Origin: Schaalia suimastitidis DSM 15538
Lineage (GTDB): Bacteria > Actinomycetota > Actinomycetes > Actinomycetales > Actinomycetaceae
Assembly: GCF_000429105.1 (NCBI RefSeq)
Contig: NZ_AUBF01000006.1
Coordinates: 310,001-374,000 of the forward strand
Direction: 5' to 3'
DNA length: 64,000 bases
This document shows, one piece after another, positions 45,601-53,680 of this stretch. Position numbers and translations under genes: made by a program. The notes under the pieces are model-generated. The model was given only the letters and a program-made list of their open reading frames with translations, made no database searches and had not been told where the DNA came from. Each line of letters opens with the position of its first letter. Position 1 is the stretch's first letter.

Positions 45601-46263
45601 GGCCAGGTGCACGGTCGGGTGACGTACACGAAGGTGGACTCTGCTGTAACTGCGACGCTCGTACTTGAGGCACTTGATGAGAGCGGCGCACCCATGCCGC
45701 TTACGCAACTGCCCGCAGGCGTGGGGGCCGAGGTCATTGCTACCAATGGGACTGTGGTGGATACCCTCAGCGTTGCTCAGCTCACGTCAAAGAAGCTCCG
45801 TCGTTACGCGGACGATGGCCACGAGCTGGTCTATCAAATATCGCCAAGTGCACTACCGGGCTTTGATATACGTCCATCGGCAGTTGAGCGAGACGCTCGT
45901 GGCAATCTATTGATGCGTGTGACCTATGTGAAACAGGCGCAGGATGTGCCACCGGTAAATCCGAGCGACCCTGCTGGGCCGAGCGATCCTGCTGGGCCGA
46001 CTGACCCTGCAATGCCCAATAACCCGGACACACCAACTATTCCCGGTACTCCCAATGCGCCGTCGTCTCCACAGGGCGCGACCCCGGCAGCGACCTCACC
46101 TCAAGCAAGCGCAGGGCAGGTGGCGAGCGGAACGAAGCACGTGATTACCCAGGTGACTTTGGCTCAAACCGGCGCGAGCCTCGTACCACTTGTAGGCGCG
46201 GCAGCTCTTGCTGCACTTGGTGCACTGCCGCTTGTTGCCCTGCGCCGCCGTATGCGGCGGTGA
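42646..46263 (+). CDS. pulA: Cell-wall-anchored type I pullulanase
   Basis: Hydrolyses alpha-1,6 branches of pullulan, glycogen and starch outside the cell. 1205 aa: signal peptide (residues 1-35, cleaved after HSAQA), two CBM41 starch-binding modules (about 40-130 and 145-250, second with YDGWNIWTWLPGKEG), CBM48 (about 275-360), and a GH13_14 catalytic domain with the pullulanase motif YNWGYDP. Catalytic residues are D587 (FRFDLMG), E616 (LGEGW) and D702 (AHDNYT). Two SpaA/Cna-B-like repeats (about 890-1090), a Pro-Asp repeat linker and LAQTG plus hydrophobic helix plus RRRMRR form a sortase anchor. The ATG at 42646 is 9 bases from GGAGGA; the ATG at 42637 is too close. Confidence 0.96.
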   Translation: MKTQLSARRLWAILLCTFLVLTGITTLHTHSAQAAGEKDVSVVFTPLPGTPQSEYASYSIWHWQTGSAGQSLALTDAGNGTLTATLSLPSTATEVNLLVRKAQHDNPWAAQSQDVAVPLDQGSRLVTITQTAENKNWTVSVSDAPAALTQANITVHYVRRDGNYDGWNIWTWLPGKEGQRIDFDPTTHTARWTMNDPAGISSVGFIVRKSTADNEWAQKNTNDDLFLTSFPGGATEVWIVQGDATIYTDPAHIPPAPDLSCHTLHTQEFNTTYYYDGQLGAIYTPASTTFRLWAPTAQSVNFLDYTTSQTPTRTPMTAGEKGTWEHVITGDALGTVYTYELTFPDGTVTESVDPYARATRANSDKTVVVNPEAIVPQGWSGARMPAFASIQDATIYEAHIRDLTISADNGIANKGKFLGLTEAGTTTTSGNPSGLDYIDSLGVTHVQLLPVYDFGSVNETGDLSYGAQYNWGYDPMNYNVPEGSYSTNPNDPQARISEMKAMVQAIHDRGMRVIMDVVYNHVYDPATSPLQKTVPNYYFRMDENCHFHNGTGVGNETASEQLMMRKYMVDSVTYWAKVYNLDGFRFDLMGIHDVETMNQIRAALDAIDPSIVVLGEGWTMGNHPSGVAGANQANAAQMPGISFFNDSFRDVMKGDNFELANRGFVSGGSSSPWDVWNNIIGAQYVRKYLTPSQSVAYNEAHDNYTMYDKLKGSLPAAPESEIVRRHALATSIQFLANGTNFVHAGQEFLRTKNGEHNSYNLPDTINAFDYDRAADTAYSPAVTYFKGLADFRQAHEWLRLKSYEDINRAYTEPFADGRHVSYRVAKQPLGLAEEDHLVFINADTAAWNARLPQGTYDVWIKDMQVYQEPQRIHTTGTIEVPPLSVLVVQHVNTKVIVRGSASWVDELGNPLAPSLTPEMVRLDITNDAGEPLLVQTLQKAGRWSAPSSPTVGINPANGQPITFTFIPEAVPGFVHEGDQTHTAVDGQVHGRVTYTKVDSAVTATLVLEALDESGAPMPLTQLPAGVGAEVIATNGTVVDTLSVAQLTSKKLRRYADDGHELVYQISPSALPGFDIRPSAVERDARGNLLMRVTYVKQAQDVPPVNPSDPAGPSDPAGPTDPAMPNNPDTPTIPGTPNAPSSPQGATPAATSPQASAGQVASGTKHVITQVTLAQTGASLVPLVGAAALAALGALPLVALRRRMRR

Positions 46264-46275
46264 TGGCGGGCGCAT

Positions 46276-46339
46276 GTGCCGGAGCGTTTCGTGTGTCGAG
46301 GCTGCCAACGGGTGCCAGTCTCCGGCACCGAGGCAGCCT
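46276..46339 (+). terminator. Overlapping alternative stem-loops after pulA
   Basis: A 9-bp pair GTGCCGGAG/CTCCGGCAC (46276-46284 and 46320-46328) competes with a two-part stem formed by AGGCTGCC/GGCAGCCT (46299-46306 and 46332-46339) around GGTGCC/GGCACC (46311-46316 and 46324-46329). They cannot form fully together. No U-run follows. The remainder of the gap to hemH (to 46518) has no gene. Confidence 0.55.
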
Positions 46340-46447
46340 AGCGCAACGGCGGTCCGGTTCGGAGGCGGCCCGGCGCAAAGAGTGCTCGGCCCTGAGGCTG
46401 CACATTGCCTGTCAAAGTGAGGGCATGTGCCTGCTAAGACGTGTTTG

Positions 46448-46460
46448 AAAGGTCACCTTT
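46448..46460. promoter_or_regulatory. 13-bp palindrome upstream of hemH
   Basis: AAAGGT-C-ACCTTT, 58 bases before the hemH start codon. A candidate operator for the ferrochelatase gene; the regulator is unknown. Confidence 0.45.
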
Positions 46461-46518
46461 TACTGCACTACCTGTGAAGTAATGCGGCGATACAGGTGTT
46501 GTCGAGTACAGTCGTATT

Positions 46519-47535
46519 ATGACAGACCGTGACACAGTGTCAGATAAAGCTGCTAGACCCGTCGTTCTCCTCGTCAACCTTGGCACACCCGAAGCACCAA
46601 CTGCGCCAGCAGTTCGTCGGTTTTTGCGTGAGTTTCTTGGTGACCAGCGGGTCGTTGAAATGCATCCGACGCTGTGGAAAATCATCCTAGAGACGTTCGT
46701 GCTGCCGTTACGCCCACGTATGGTCGCGCCCCAGTACGCCAAGATATGGACCGAACATGGCTCTCCGCTGGCGCATTGGACACATATGCAGGGGCAGATA
46801 CTGCGCGAACGGCTGAAGGACTGTGCCGACGTGCGCGTGGCGATGCGCTACGGTGAACCCTCTATTGGCACAGTACTTGACGAGCTTCATTGCGCTGGAC
46901 ATCGGCGTATCCTCGTTCTCCCCGCCTATCCTCAGTACAGCGCTTCGACTGTCGGTACGGTAATGGACGAGGTGGCGCGTCATCTTCTGCGCACGCGGGA
47001 CCAGTTGGAAATCCGCACAATCCGTAGTTTCGAGGTGGCAAAGGAGTATATCGAGGCGCTTGCCCACGCGCTCGAAACGCACTGGCAGACTGTTGGACAT
47101 CCGCAATTCGACAAAAGAGACCGCGTATTGTTGTCCTTCCACTCCATACCTGTGGCGATGCGCGAGGCGGGTGACCCCTACCAACAGCATTGCGAGGCTA
47201 CTGTGAAGCATGTGGCGAGGCGGCTCAACCTTCCCGATGATGCACTCATGGTGACCTACCAGTCAGTTTTCGGACGTGCAGAGTGGATCGGTCCGGCGAC
47301 AATCGACACTGTTGGGCATCTTGGGCGTAGTGGAACACGCCGTGTCGATATCATCTGTCCGGGATTCATGGCGGACTGCCTTGAAACCTTGGAAGAGATC
47401 AATCAGCTCAATAGGGAAACCTTCATTGAAGCAGGGGGTGAAAGCTTCCACTACATTCCCTGGGGCAACGACAGCAAGGGTGCGATGAGCACCCTTGAAG
47501 CGCAGGCACGCCGACACCTCGGTGGATGGATCTAA
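46519..47535 (+). CDS. hemH: Ferrochelatase (protoporphyrin or coproporphyrin type)
   Basis: Inserts ferrous iron into the porphyrin at the end of haem synthesis. The family start VLLVNLGTPEAPTAPAVRRFL, then YPQYSASTVGTV, the metal-binding LSFHSIPVAMREAGDPY (catalytic His) and VTYQSVFGRAEWIGP are all present, with the conserved Glu in CPGFMADCLETLEE. 338 aa. Actinobacteria normally use coproporphyrin III as substrate, so CpfC is an alternative name. No other haem genes are near, and the neighbours are unrelated, so the gene stands alone. Confidence 0.94.
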   Translation: MTDRDTVSDKAARPVVLLVNLGTPEAPTAPAVRRFLREFLGDQRVVEMHPTLWKIILETFVLPLRPRMVAPQYAKIWTEHGSPLAHWTHMQGQILRERLKDCADVRVAMRYGEPSIGTVLDELHCAGHRRILVLPAYPQYSASTVGTVMDEVARHLLRTRDQLEIRTIRSFEVAKEYIEALAHALETHWQTVGHPQFDKRDRVLLSFHSIPVAMREAGDPYQQHCEATVKHVARRLNLPDDALMVTYQSVFGRAEWIGPATIDTVGHLGRSGTRRVDIICPGFMADCLETLEEINQLNRETFIEAGGESFHYIPWGNDSKGAMSTLEAQARRHLGGWI

Positions 47536-47756
47536 CGCGCGGGCGAAAGTGGCTGTCCACCTGATGTGGTGGTACGAGGTTGTCTGCTGTGGCAGTGGAG
47601 GGACTCGGTGTTCTGCAGCAGGCGCCCTTTTAGGCAGGTATGCGCGATTCGTAGGCAGTGCACGACACCAACGGTCCGTCGGAGGAATACAGTACTTTGC
47701 AGGCAGCACACACAACGCAGGCGGGTGAGTCGCCTCCGTGTGGCACCTTTCGCGTG

Positions 47757-48206
47757 TTAGCGGACTGTGTCGCTCAAACGCGTGGCCACGCGTGTGTAGA
47801 AGGACTGCAACGCCTCTGCTTCGTTGGGCGTCATTCCATCAATTGCCAAACGTCGCACGAGATCACGGTGAACCTCAGCGGCGGCGTCAAATAACGTTGC
47901 GCCAGCCTCGGTAAGAACGATCAATCCGCCTCGTGCATCATTGGGGCAAGGCAACCGTTCGATAAGACCTCGATCTGACAGGCGTTTGAGGGTGTGGGTG
48001 AGACGAGATGGGCTAAATACCACTTCATGTGCGAGTGAGCCCAAGCGAATGCCGCCCGAACCTGCGCGTTGTGCCTGCAGTAGGACATTGTATTCAGGTA
48101 GTGACAGTTGAAATTTTGCCTTCAACGACGCTTCAATAGTCGCCGTCAATCGTGTTGTAGTCGTGAGATACGCTTCCCATGCTTTCCCACGAGCATCGCG
48201 TTTCAT
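47757..48206 (-). CDS. MarR family transcriptional regulator
   Basis: 149-residue winged-helix regulator. The recognition region is VVFSPSRLTHTLKRLSDRGLIERLPCPNDARGGLIVLTEAG (helix-turn-helix plus wing DARGG). It is the last gene of a three-gene operon, overlapping the FMN reductase by 4 bases (ATGA), and very likely regulates that operon by binding the TTAGT...ACTAA site at 50405-50424. Its effector could be a substrate of the downstream flavoenzymes (inference). Confidence 0.9.
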   Translation of the reverse strand: MKRDARGKAWEAYLTTTTRLTATIEASLKAKFQLSLPEYNVLLQAQRAGSGGIRLGSLAHEVVFSPSRLTHTLKRLSDRGLIERLPCPNDARGGLIVLTEAGATLFDAAAEVHRDLVRRLAIDGMTPNEAEALQSFYTRVATRLSDTVR

Positions 48207-48907
48207 TGAGAACCTCCCATGAGCGTTTCAAAGTCGGTGAAACCGGGCCAGGTTTCCGAAACAGACTCCGCTCCACTGTCTAGTGTGGCAGACAAGGGGG
48301 CGGAAAAACCAGATGTAACGCCAAGAATGTTACCTTGGTTACTTAACAAATGCGAATTGGCGCGCATCAGCAATTGACGTGCTGCCCGCCGCACGCGACG
48401 AATCAGTGCTTCGCCTCCGTCACCTGCAGAATCAGTGGCGTGCGCACCCCAGTCTTCAGTTGCTGCGTAGATCGCGGTCGGTACGGTGTCGGCATGGAGG
48501 TAGGAAAATAGCGGGCGGAGTGCAGATTCAGTGACCTGCGCATGGCGAGGAGTCCCACCTGTGGCCCCGATGAGTACGGGCTTATTTTCGAGGCTGTTTT
48601 CAGGTAGCACGTCAAAGAAAGATTTGAACAGTCCTGAGTAGGATGCCTGATATGTGGGCGACAATGCTACGATGGCGTCCGCTTTAGCGACCGACTCTTG
48701 TGCGACTGCCAGATCCGCTGGAGGGAAGCCGGTGAGTATGTGGTCAGTGATTTGATGCGCCAAAGGGCGCATTGCGATCCATTCGATACTCAGAGGCGTC
48801 GCAGATACTTCGGATGCGATTGTGACGAGTTCGTCAGCGATAAGTGTTCCGAGTTGTACTGTGGAAGCGTGTTCAGACATTCCCGCGTGAATGACAACAA
48901 TATTCAT
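48203..48907 (-). CDS. FMN reductase of the CE1759 family
   Basis: NAD(P)H-dependent flavin reductase with a flavodoxin fold, 234 aa. VVIHAGMSEHASTVQLGTLI, the ring-binding SPTYQASYSGLFKSFFDVLP and LIGATGGTPRHAQV identify the family. It probably supplies reduced FMN to the monooxygenase encoded just upstream: its ATG overlaps that gene by 4 bases and the MarR gene overlaps its own end by 4. Confidence 0.9.
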   Translation of the reverse strand: MNIVVIHAGMSEHASTVQLGTLIADELVTIASEVSATPLSIEWIAMRPLAHQITDHILTGFPPADLAVAQESVAKADAIVALSPTYQASYSGLFKSFFDVLPENSLENKPVLIGATGGTPRHAQVTESALRPLFSYLHADTVPTAIYAATEDWGAHATDSAGDGGEALIRRVRRAARQLLMRANSHLLSNQGNILGVTSGFSAPLSATLDSGAESVSETWPGFTDFETLMGGSQ

Positions 48908-50361
48908 TGCAGCCCACCTTGTGACGGATTCTCTGTTGCGGCAAGCAAGCGGTCAGCGTGAGCCAGCGCCGCCTCGTCACTTTCTTGCAGCGGGTAGAAC
49001 GAAGCGCCAGTAACTGAGTCCTGGCCGCTTGCAATTCGGGTACCGAAGGCGTCAGTAGAACCGAAGACTTCAGTCTGCGGCGCCGCATTGGTGGATATAT
49101 TTTCGGATTGCGATGCGGTAGCTGAGGGTGCGTGAGCTGCGTCTGCCTGAGCAACCTTCGCTTGTACAGTGTTTGCCTGAGTAGTGCCTGTTTGCATGGG
49201 CGCGCTATCGGCGCGTCCAAGATGCACATTCACACGAGTAGCACGCGCTTCTTCCATTGCTATAGTAAATTCATCTCGCGCCTCTTTTCCTGCGCGGGCC
49301 GCCAGCATTGACTGATGGGTAGGCGGGTCTGATGGGACACCTTCAGTGCGCATAGCTTCAAACGCTGGGCGGAGCTGTGCCACCACCTCGCCAAGTAAAT
49401 CGAGTTGCTCAAGGACAGTTTTGAGTGGAAGGCCCGCATGGTCCACCAGGAAGAGCTGGCGCTGGTAGTCGCCGACCATATCGCGGAACGTCAGGGTGCG
49501 GTCGACCACCTGAGCGGGCGAGCCGACGGTGAGCGGTGTTGCCGACATAAACTCTTCCAACGAGGGGCCGTGCCCATAGACCGGAGCGTTGTCGAAATAG
49601 GGGCGGAACTCGGAGATGGCGTCCTGGGAGTTTTTGCGCATAAATACCTGACCGCCTAGGCCAACGATGGCTCGATCTGCACTGCCGTGTCCATAGTGTT
49701 CAAAGCGTTCGCGATACAGGGCAACCATACGTGCCGTATGTTCTGCTGGCCAAAAAATATTGTTGTGGAAGAATCCGTCGCCATAGTATGCGGCTTGTTC
49801 AGCAATTTCTGGGCTGCGGATCGATCCGTGCCACACGAAGGGGGCGATGCCGTCAAGCGGTCTTGGGGTGGAGGTGAATCGGCGGAGGGGTGTGCGGAAT
49901 TTTCCTTCCCAGGTGACGTTTTCTTCGCTCCATAGGCGACGTAGAAGCGCGTAATTTTCGATGGCGAGGGGTATGCCATTGCGAATGTCTTGACCGAACC
50001 ATGGGTAGACCGGGCCGGTATTGCCGCGCCCCATCATCAGGTCGACGCGCCCACCGCTGAGGTGTTGGAGCATGGCGTAGTCTTCTGCGATTTTAACCGG
50101 GTCGTTGGTGGTGATCAGTGTGGTTGCTGTGGATAGGCGCAACGTAGTGGTTTGTGCAGCGATGGACGCCAGTGTGGTGGTGGGTGAGGAGGAGAAGAAG
50201 GGCGGGTTGTGATGTTCTCCGAGTGCGAAGACGTCTAGGCCGACCTCTTCGGCGTGCTTGGCAATGGTGATTGTCGAGGCGATGCGTTCGGCTTCGCTGG
50301 GTGTCTTTCCTGTTGTGGGGTCTGTCGTGAGGTCAGAAACAGTGAATATTCCAAATTGCAT
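48904..50361 (-). CDS. LLM class flavin-dependent oxidoreductase (CE1758 family)
   Basis: Luciferase-like monooxygenase using reduced FMN, 485 aa. MQFGIFTVSDLT, FALGEHHNPPFFSSSP, LSGGRVDLMMGRGNTGPVYPWFG and the F420/FMN-site GLGGQVFMRKN are visible to about residue 370. The remaining 115 residues are an Ala/Thr-rich extension that may be disordered. The ATG at 50361 is the family start; the open frame upstream is antisense to the gpmA region. First gene of the operon with the CE1759-type reductase and MarR. Substrate unknown. Confidence 0.9.
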   Translation of the reverse strand: MQFGIFTVSDLTTDPTTGKTPSEAERIASTITIAKHAEEVGLDVFALGEHHNPPFFSSSPTTTLASIAAQTTTLRLSTATTLITTNDPVKIAEDYAMLQHLSGGRVDLMMGRGNTGPVYPWFGQDIRNGIPLAIENYALLRRLWSEENVTWEGKFRTPLRRFTSTPRPLDGIAPFVWHGSIRSPEIAEQAAYYGDGFFHNNIFWPAEHTARMVALYRERFEHYGHGSADRAIVGLGGQVFMRKNSQDAISEFRPYFDNAPVYGHGPSLEEFMSATPLTVGSPAQVVDRTLTFRDMVGDYQRQLFLVDHAGLPLKTVLEQLDLLGEVVAQLRPAFEAMRTEGVPSDPPTHQSMLAARAGKEARDEFTIAMEEARATRVNVHLGRADSAPMQTGTTQANTVQAKVAQADAAHAPSATASQSENISTNAAPQTEVFGSTDAFGTRIASGQDSVTGASFYPLQESDEAALAHADRLLAATENPSQGGLQ

Positions 50362-50404
50362 GATGTATTTCCTGAGTGAATCGTGAACTAAGCTGGCACT
50401 TAAT

Positions 50405-50424
50405 TTAGTACAACATTCAACTAA
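50405..50424. promoter_or_regulatory. MarR-type operator before the flavoenzyme operon
   Basis: TTAGTACAAC/ATTCAACTAA: 7 of 10 positions are dyad-symmetric, giving TTAGT-N10-ACTAA. The sequence resembles known MarR sites of the TTAGTTGAAT half-type. It lies 44 bases upstream of the monooxygenase start. Confidence 0.6.
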
Positions 50425-50522
50425 GAGGAAGTGGGTAACCGGTGATCCTGCTCTCATACACGTGTGTTCATTTGCCTTGAGGCACGTGACAAGTGGCATA
50501 CGACAATGGAACAATAGTGCCC

Positions 50523-51260
50523 ATGGCTTACACACTTGTGCTGCTCCGCCATGGCGAGAGCGAATGGAATGCAAAAAACCTCTTCACTGGCTGGGTTGAC
50601 GTGCCGCTGTCTGACAAAGGCCGCGCCGAAGCTGCGCATGGCGGCGAATTGCTGAAGGAAGCGGGTGTTCTGCCCGACATTCTCTTCACGTCAATGCTGC
50701 GTCGCGCAATTATGACCGCCAACCTCGCTTTGGATGCCGCAGATCGCCACTGGATTCCAGTTGAGCGCCACTGGCGTCTCAATGAACGTCACTACGGCGC
50801 GCTTCAAGGGAAGAATAAGAAAGAAATCCGCGACGAATACGGCGACGACCAGTTCATGCTATGGCGCCGTTCCTACGATGTGCCACCACCAGCAATCGAG
50901 CTTGGTTCTGAATTCTCTCAGGACACGGATCCACGCTACGCGGGCGAACCCATCCCCGCCACCGAATGCCTCAAAGATGTATTGGAACGCCTGCTGCCCT
51001 ACTGGGATGAAACGATCGTTCCAGTCATCCGCTCAGGTAAGACCGTGATGATTGCCGCACACGGTAACTCGCTGCGCGCCATCGTCAAGCACCTCGATCA
51101 GATCTCTGACGACGATATCGCTGGCGTTAACATTCCCACCGGAATCCCACTGGTTTACGAACTCGACGAGGAAACCCTTCAACCGCTGAAGAAGGGTGGC
51201 CGCTACCTCGATCCCGAAGCAGAGGCAAAGATCGCCGCTGTGGCAAACCAAGGGAAATGA
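50523..51260 (+). CDS. gpmA: 2,3-bisphosphoglycerate-dependent phosphoglycerate mutase
   Basis: Interconverts 3- and 2-phosphoglycerate in glycolysis. The phosphohistidine is H10 in [31 protein letters not shown] and [15 protein letters not shown] complete the active site. 245 aa. The ATG at 50523 begins the family N-terminus. It stands next to the phoU/senX3-regX3 genes as in mycobacteria, a synteny marker. Ended by an unusually strong hairpin. Confidence 0.96.
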   Translation: MAYTLVLLRHGESEWNAKNLFTGWVDVPLSDKGRAEAAHGGELLKEAGVLPDILFTSMLRRAIMTANLALDAADRHWIPVERHWRLNERHYGALQGKNKKEIRDEYGDDQFMLWRRSYDVPPPAIELGSEFSQDTDPRYAGEPIPATECLKDVLERLLPYWDETIVPVIRSGKTVMIAAHGNSLRAIVKHLDQISDDDIAGVNIPTGIPLVYELDEETLQPLKKGGRYLDPEAEAKIAAVANQGK

Positions 51261-51646
51261 CCCCCGTAAAGAGGCTTGCCATGTGCGTTGTTTGAGGTAG
51301 ATGGCTACTTCAACCTTAAGGGTGGGGCAAGATCGCTTGCTGCGATCTTGCCCCACCCTTTGTTGCAATATTTTCGTTGACTCGTCGCTGTGAGATAGGA
51401 GGTTAAAGGGAAAAACGTGTTGGTTTTGTCCTTTAACCAGAGATAGGAACATGGTTGCGGCTAAAGAGTTGGATATTGCTGTTGGCAATGCGCCGCTTGG
51501 CTGAACGTGGTGGAGGAAATACGGGTACTTTGCTGGAATATGCGATGTGGAACAACGATGTGACTGGTGGGTGGCTCACGCTGGTGGTGAACCGATCCGT
51601 CAGAGCGTCCCGACGTTCTAGCCCGGAGCGCCCCAACACCTCGCCT
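51261..51646 (+). other. Intergenic region between gpmA and phoU
   Basis: 386 bases between convergent genes. It holds the gpmA terminator (51318-51360) and a second imperfect hairpin, GGTTAAAGG/CCTTTAACC (51401-51409 and 51430-51438) with an inner AAAAC/GTTTT pairing. A frame open at 51455-51658 lacks family features and codon order and is not called. Confidence 0.5.
51318..51360 (+). terminator. Strong hairpin terminator of gpmA
   Basis: Exact 19-bp inverted repeat, arms 51318-51336 and 51342-51360, 5-base loop TTGCT. The longest perfect stem in the window; its 5' arm starts AAGGGTGGGGCAAG. Confidence 0.85.
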
Positions 51647-52309
51647 TTAGTGATCTGAGGTTGTGAAGTCTGCGCGCGCACCATTGACGATATAGGACAC
51701 GCGACGTCCTACAGAAACCGCATGATCACCAAAACGCTCAAGGAAGCGTGCTGCTAACGTCAAATCAATGACCTGCTGGTGGGTCAGGTCGCTGTTTTCG
51801 TCGGCGCAGAAACGCCGAATTTCTGTTTGAAGGTCATCAAGCACATCGTCGGCATCGTGCAGTTGCGCCACCAGAGTAAGATCCTGTTCGGCAACCAACT
51901 GTTGCTGTATGCGCCCCATCGTCGCCGCCGCCTCGCACATCCGGTTAATCAAGGATGTGGCCGGTTCAGCGATGCTGCGTGTGGGGTAGGTTTTGCGGGC
52001 AATAGCGGCAATATGGCGTGCCAAATCACCTTGGCGTTCCATCGTTTGGGAAAGACGAAGCCCACCAAGGATAAGACGCAAATCTGAGGCAACGGGGCCT
52101 TGAAGTGCCAGAAGATGAACGCACATCTCGTCAATCTCTCTGGCAGCATCGTCCAGACGCTCATCGGCGTCAATCGTCTGCTCAGCTAATGCCAAATCCC
52201 CGTCACGTAAGGCTGTAGTGGCCCGCTCAATGGCACGAGCAACTCCACGGCTCATACGCTCAATTTCAGATCCAAGTTGAGCGAGCTCTTGACGGTACAG
52301 TTCGCGCAC
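51647..52309 (-). CDS. phoU: Phosphate signalling protein PhoU
   Basis: 220-residue all-helical regulator of phosphate uptake. Two tandem PhoU repeats are visible: DADERLDDAAREIDEMCVHLL and DADDVLDDLQTEIRRFCADE, each with the conserved acidic metal-binding pattern, and C-terminal AARFLERFGDHAVSVGRRVSY. It dampens the sensor kinase when phosphate is ample. Divergent from senX3 with a PHO box between them. No pst transporter genes are in the window. Confidence 0.95.
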   Translation of the reverse strand: MRELYRQELAQLGSEIERMSRGVARAIERATTALRDGDLALAEQTIDADERLDDAAREIDEMCVHLLALQGPVASDLRLILGGLRLSQTMERQGDLARHIAAIARKTYPTRSIAEPATSLINRMCEAAATMGRIQQQLVAEQDLTLVAQLHDADDVLDDLQTEIRRFCADENSDLTHQQVIDLTLAARFLERFGDHAVSVGRRVSYIVNGARADFTTSDH

Positions 52310-52370
52310 GACGAACGCCTTTCTGCAGACAATATCTTCTGTTGGACGTGATCATCCAACAATCCCACTA

Positions 52371-52424
52371 GTTCACCACAGTAGAGCCACCATCGCGTGC
52401 CTACAAGGTGAACGTCTGGTGAAC
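52371..52424. promoter_or_regulatory. PHO box (RegX3/PhoP-type) between phoU and senX3
   Basis: GGTGAAC-GTCT-GGTGAAC at 52407-52424 (on the minus strand GTTCACC twice, 11 bases apart), exactly the direct-repeat spacing of the actinobacterial PHO box. A further single GTTCACC unit lies at 52371-52377. It is 83 bases upstream of senX3 and 98 upstream of phoU. Confidence 0.85.
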
Positions 52425-52506
52425 ATTGGGCATCACTTTGGTGGCAAAGCTGCCAGAACGACCAATTTGAGCGCTATGGGCACGATGAGACCGATAGGCT
52501 GGCATC

Positions 52507-53676
52507 GTGCCGGAGATCCTCACACTCGTTATTGTCGCACTGCTGTCCTTGGCAGTGGGCGCAGGAGGCGTTGCCGCATTCTTAATGTCAGAACGCCAAC
52601 AAGAACGTGAAGATACTGTCGAAGTCGACCCAGACGCTCTGAACGCCGACGCTCTCGCAATCCTGACATCACTGCCGGGGATTTCCATTGTTGTCGACAA
52701 AAATAACCGCGTCATGCAAGCGTGTGCCGCCGCCTACGCGAAAGGCTTGGTCAGAGGTAGTGACCTTACGCATCCACGCATCGTTAACCTTGTTGAAACA
52801 GTGCGAAAAAACGGTCGAGGTGTCACCGAAAACCTGGAACTTCCACGTTCATCCATCACTAGTTCTGCGACGCTGACCTTCCGTACGCGAGTGAGTCCAC
52901 TTCCTGGGCACCGGGTAATTATCCTTGCCGAGGACCTCACGCAGGAGCGACGTAACGAGGCAACTCGCCGTGATTTCACCGCCAATGTGTCCCATGAATT
53001 AAAAACGCCGGTAGGGGCCATCCGACTGTTAGCGGAAACGATTTCGAAAGACCCGGCAGATGCCGCAGCGGTGCAGCATTTCGCTCCGCGACTGATGAAA
53101 GAATCCGAACGTCTGTCGAATCTGGTGCAAGACATCATTGATCTGTCTCGCTTAGAGGCCCCCGATTCTTTGTCGGAACCAGAACTTGTTGATATTGACG
53201 AGGTCGTCACCGCAGCAGCGGATGCGCTATCTGTTACCGCGCAAAGTGCGGGTATCACCGTGGTGACACCGACTGACGCTAGCGGCGCGAAAGTCTGGGG
53301 TAATGCCAATAAACTCGCTACCGCTGTGCGTAACCTTTTGGACAACGCGGTGCGTTACTCCGATTCGGGGTCGCGGGTCAGTATTGGGGTCAGTATTGAC
53401 GAGGCGTTGGTACGTATTGCAGTCGTCGACGCTGGCATTGGTATCGGAGAAGAAGAACAGCAACGCATATTTGAACGCTTCTACCGTGTGGACCCTGCAC
53501 GCTCCCGTGCCACCGGAGGTACCGGCCTTGGCCTGTCGATTGTCAAACATGTGGCCTCCGACCACGGTGGAACCGTGACGCTATGGTCGAAGCCTGGGAG
53601 AGGCTCGACATTTACGCTTGTGCTGCCGCAAGCAGATGAAGGTGGCCCGGATACGTGGGAAGATGAAGAGGTATGA
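52507..53676 (+). CDS. senX3: Phosphate-responsive sensor histidine kinase
   Basis: 389 aa. One membrane helix (about residues 3-28, LTLVIVALLSLAVGAGG), a PAS-like region (about 45-150), the phosphoacceptor in FTANVSHELKTPVGAIRLLAE, then the ATPase with NLLDNAVRYSDSGS, DAGIGIGEEEQQRIFERFYRVD and GGTGLGLSIVKHV. It lacks a large extracellular sensing domain, as expected for SenX3/PhoR kinases that read phosphate via PhoU and the transporter. Start GTG at 52507. Four bases separate it from regX3. Confidence 0.94.
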   Translation: MPEILTLVIVALLSLAVGAGGVAAFLMSERQQEREDTVEVDPDALNADALAILTSLPGISIVVDKNNRVMQACAAAYAKGLVRGSDLTHPRIVNLVETVRKNGRGVTENLELPRSSITSSATLTFRTRVSPLPGHRVIILAEDLTQERRNEATRRDFTANVSHELKTPVGAIRLLAETISKDPADAAAVQHFAPRLMKESERLSNLVQDIIDLSRLEAPDSLSEPELVDIDEVVTAAADALSVTAQSAGITVVTPTDASGAKVWGNANKLATAVRNLLDNAVRYSDSGSRVSIGVSIDEALVRIAVVDAGIGIGEEEQQRIFERFYRVDPARSRATGGTGLGLSIVKHVASDHGGTVTLWSKPGRGSTFTLVLPQADEGGPDTWEDEEV

Positions 53677-53680
53677 GCAT

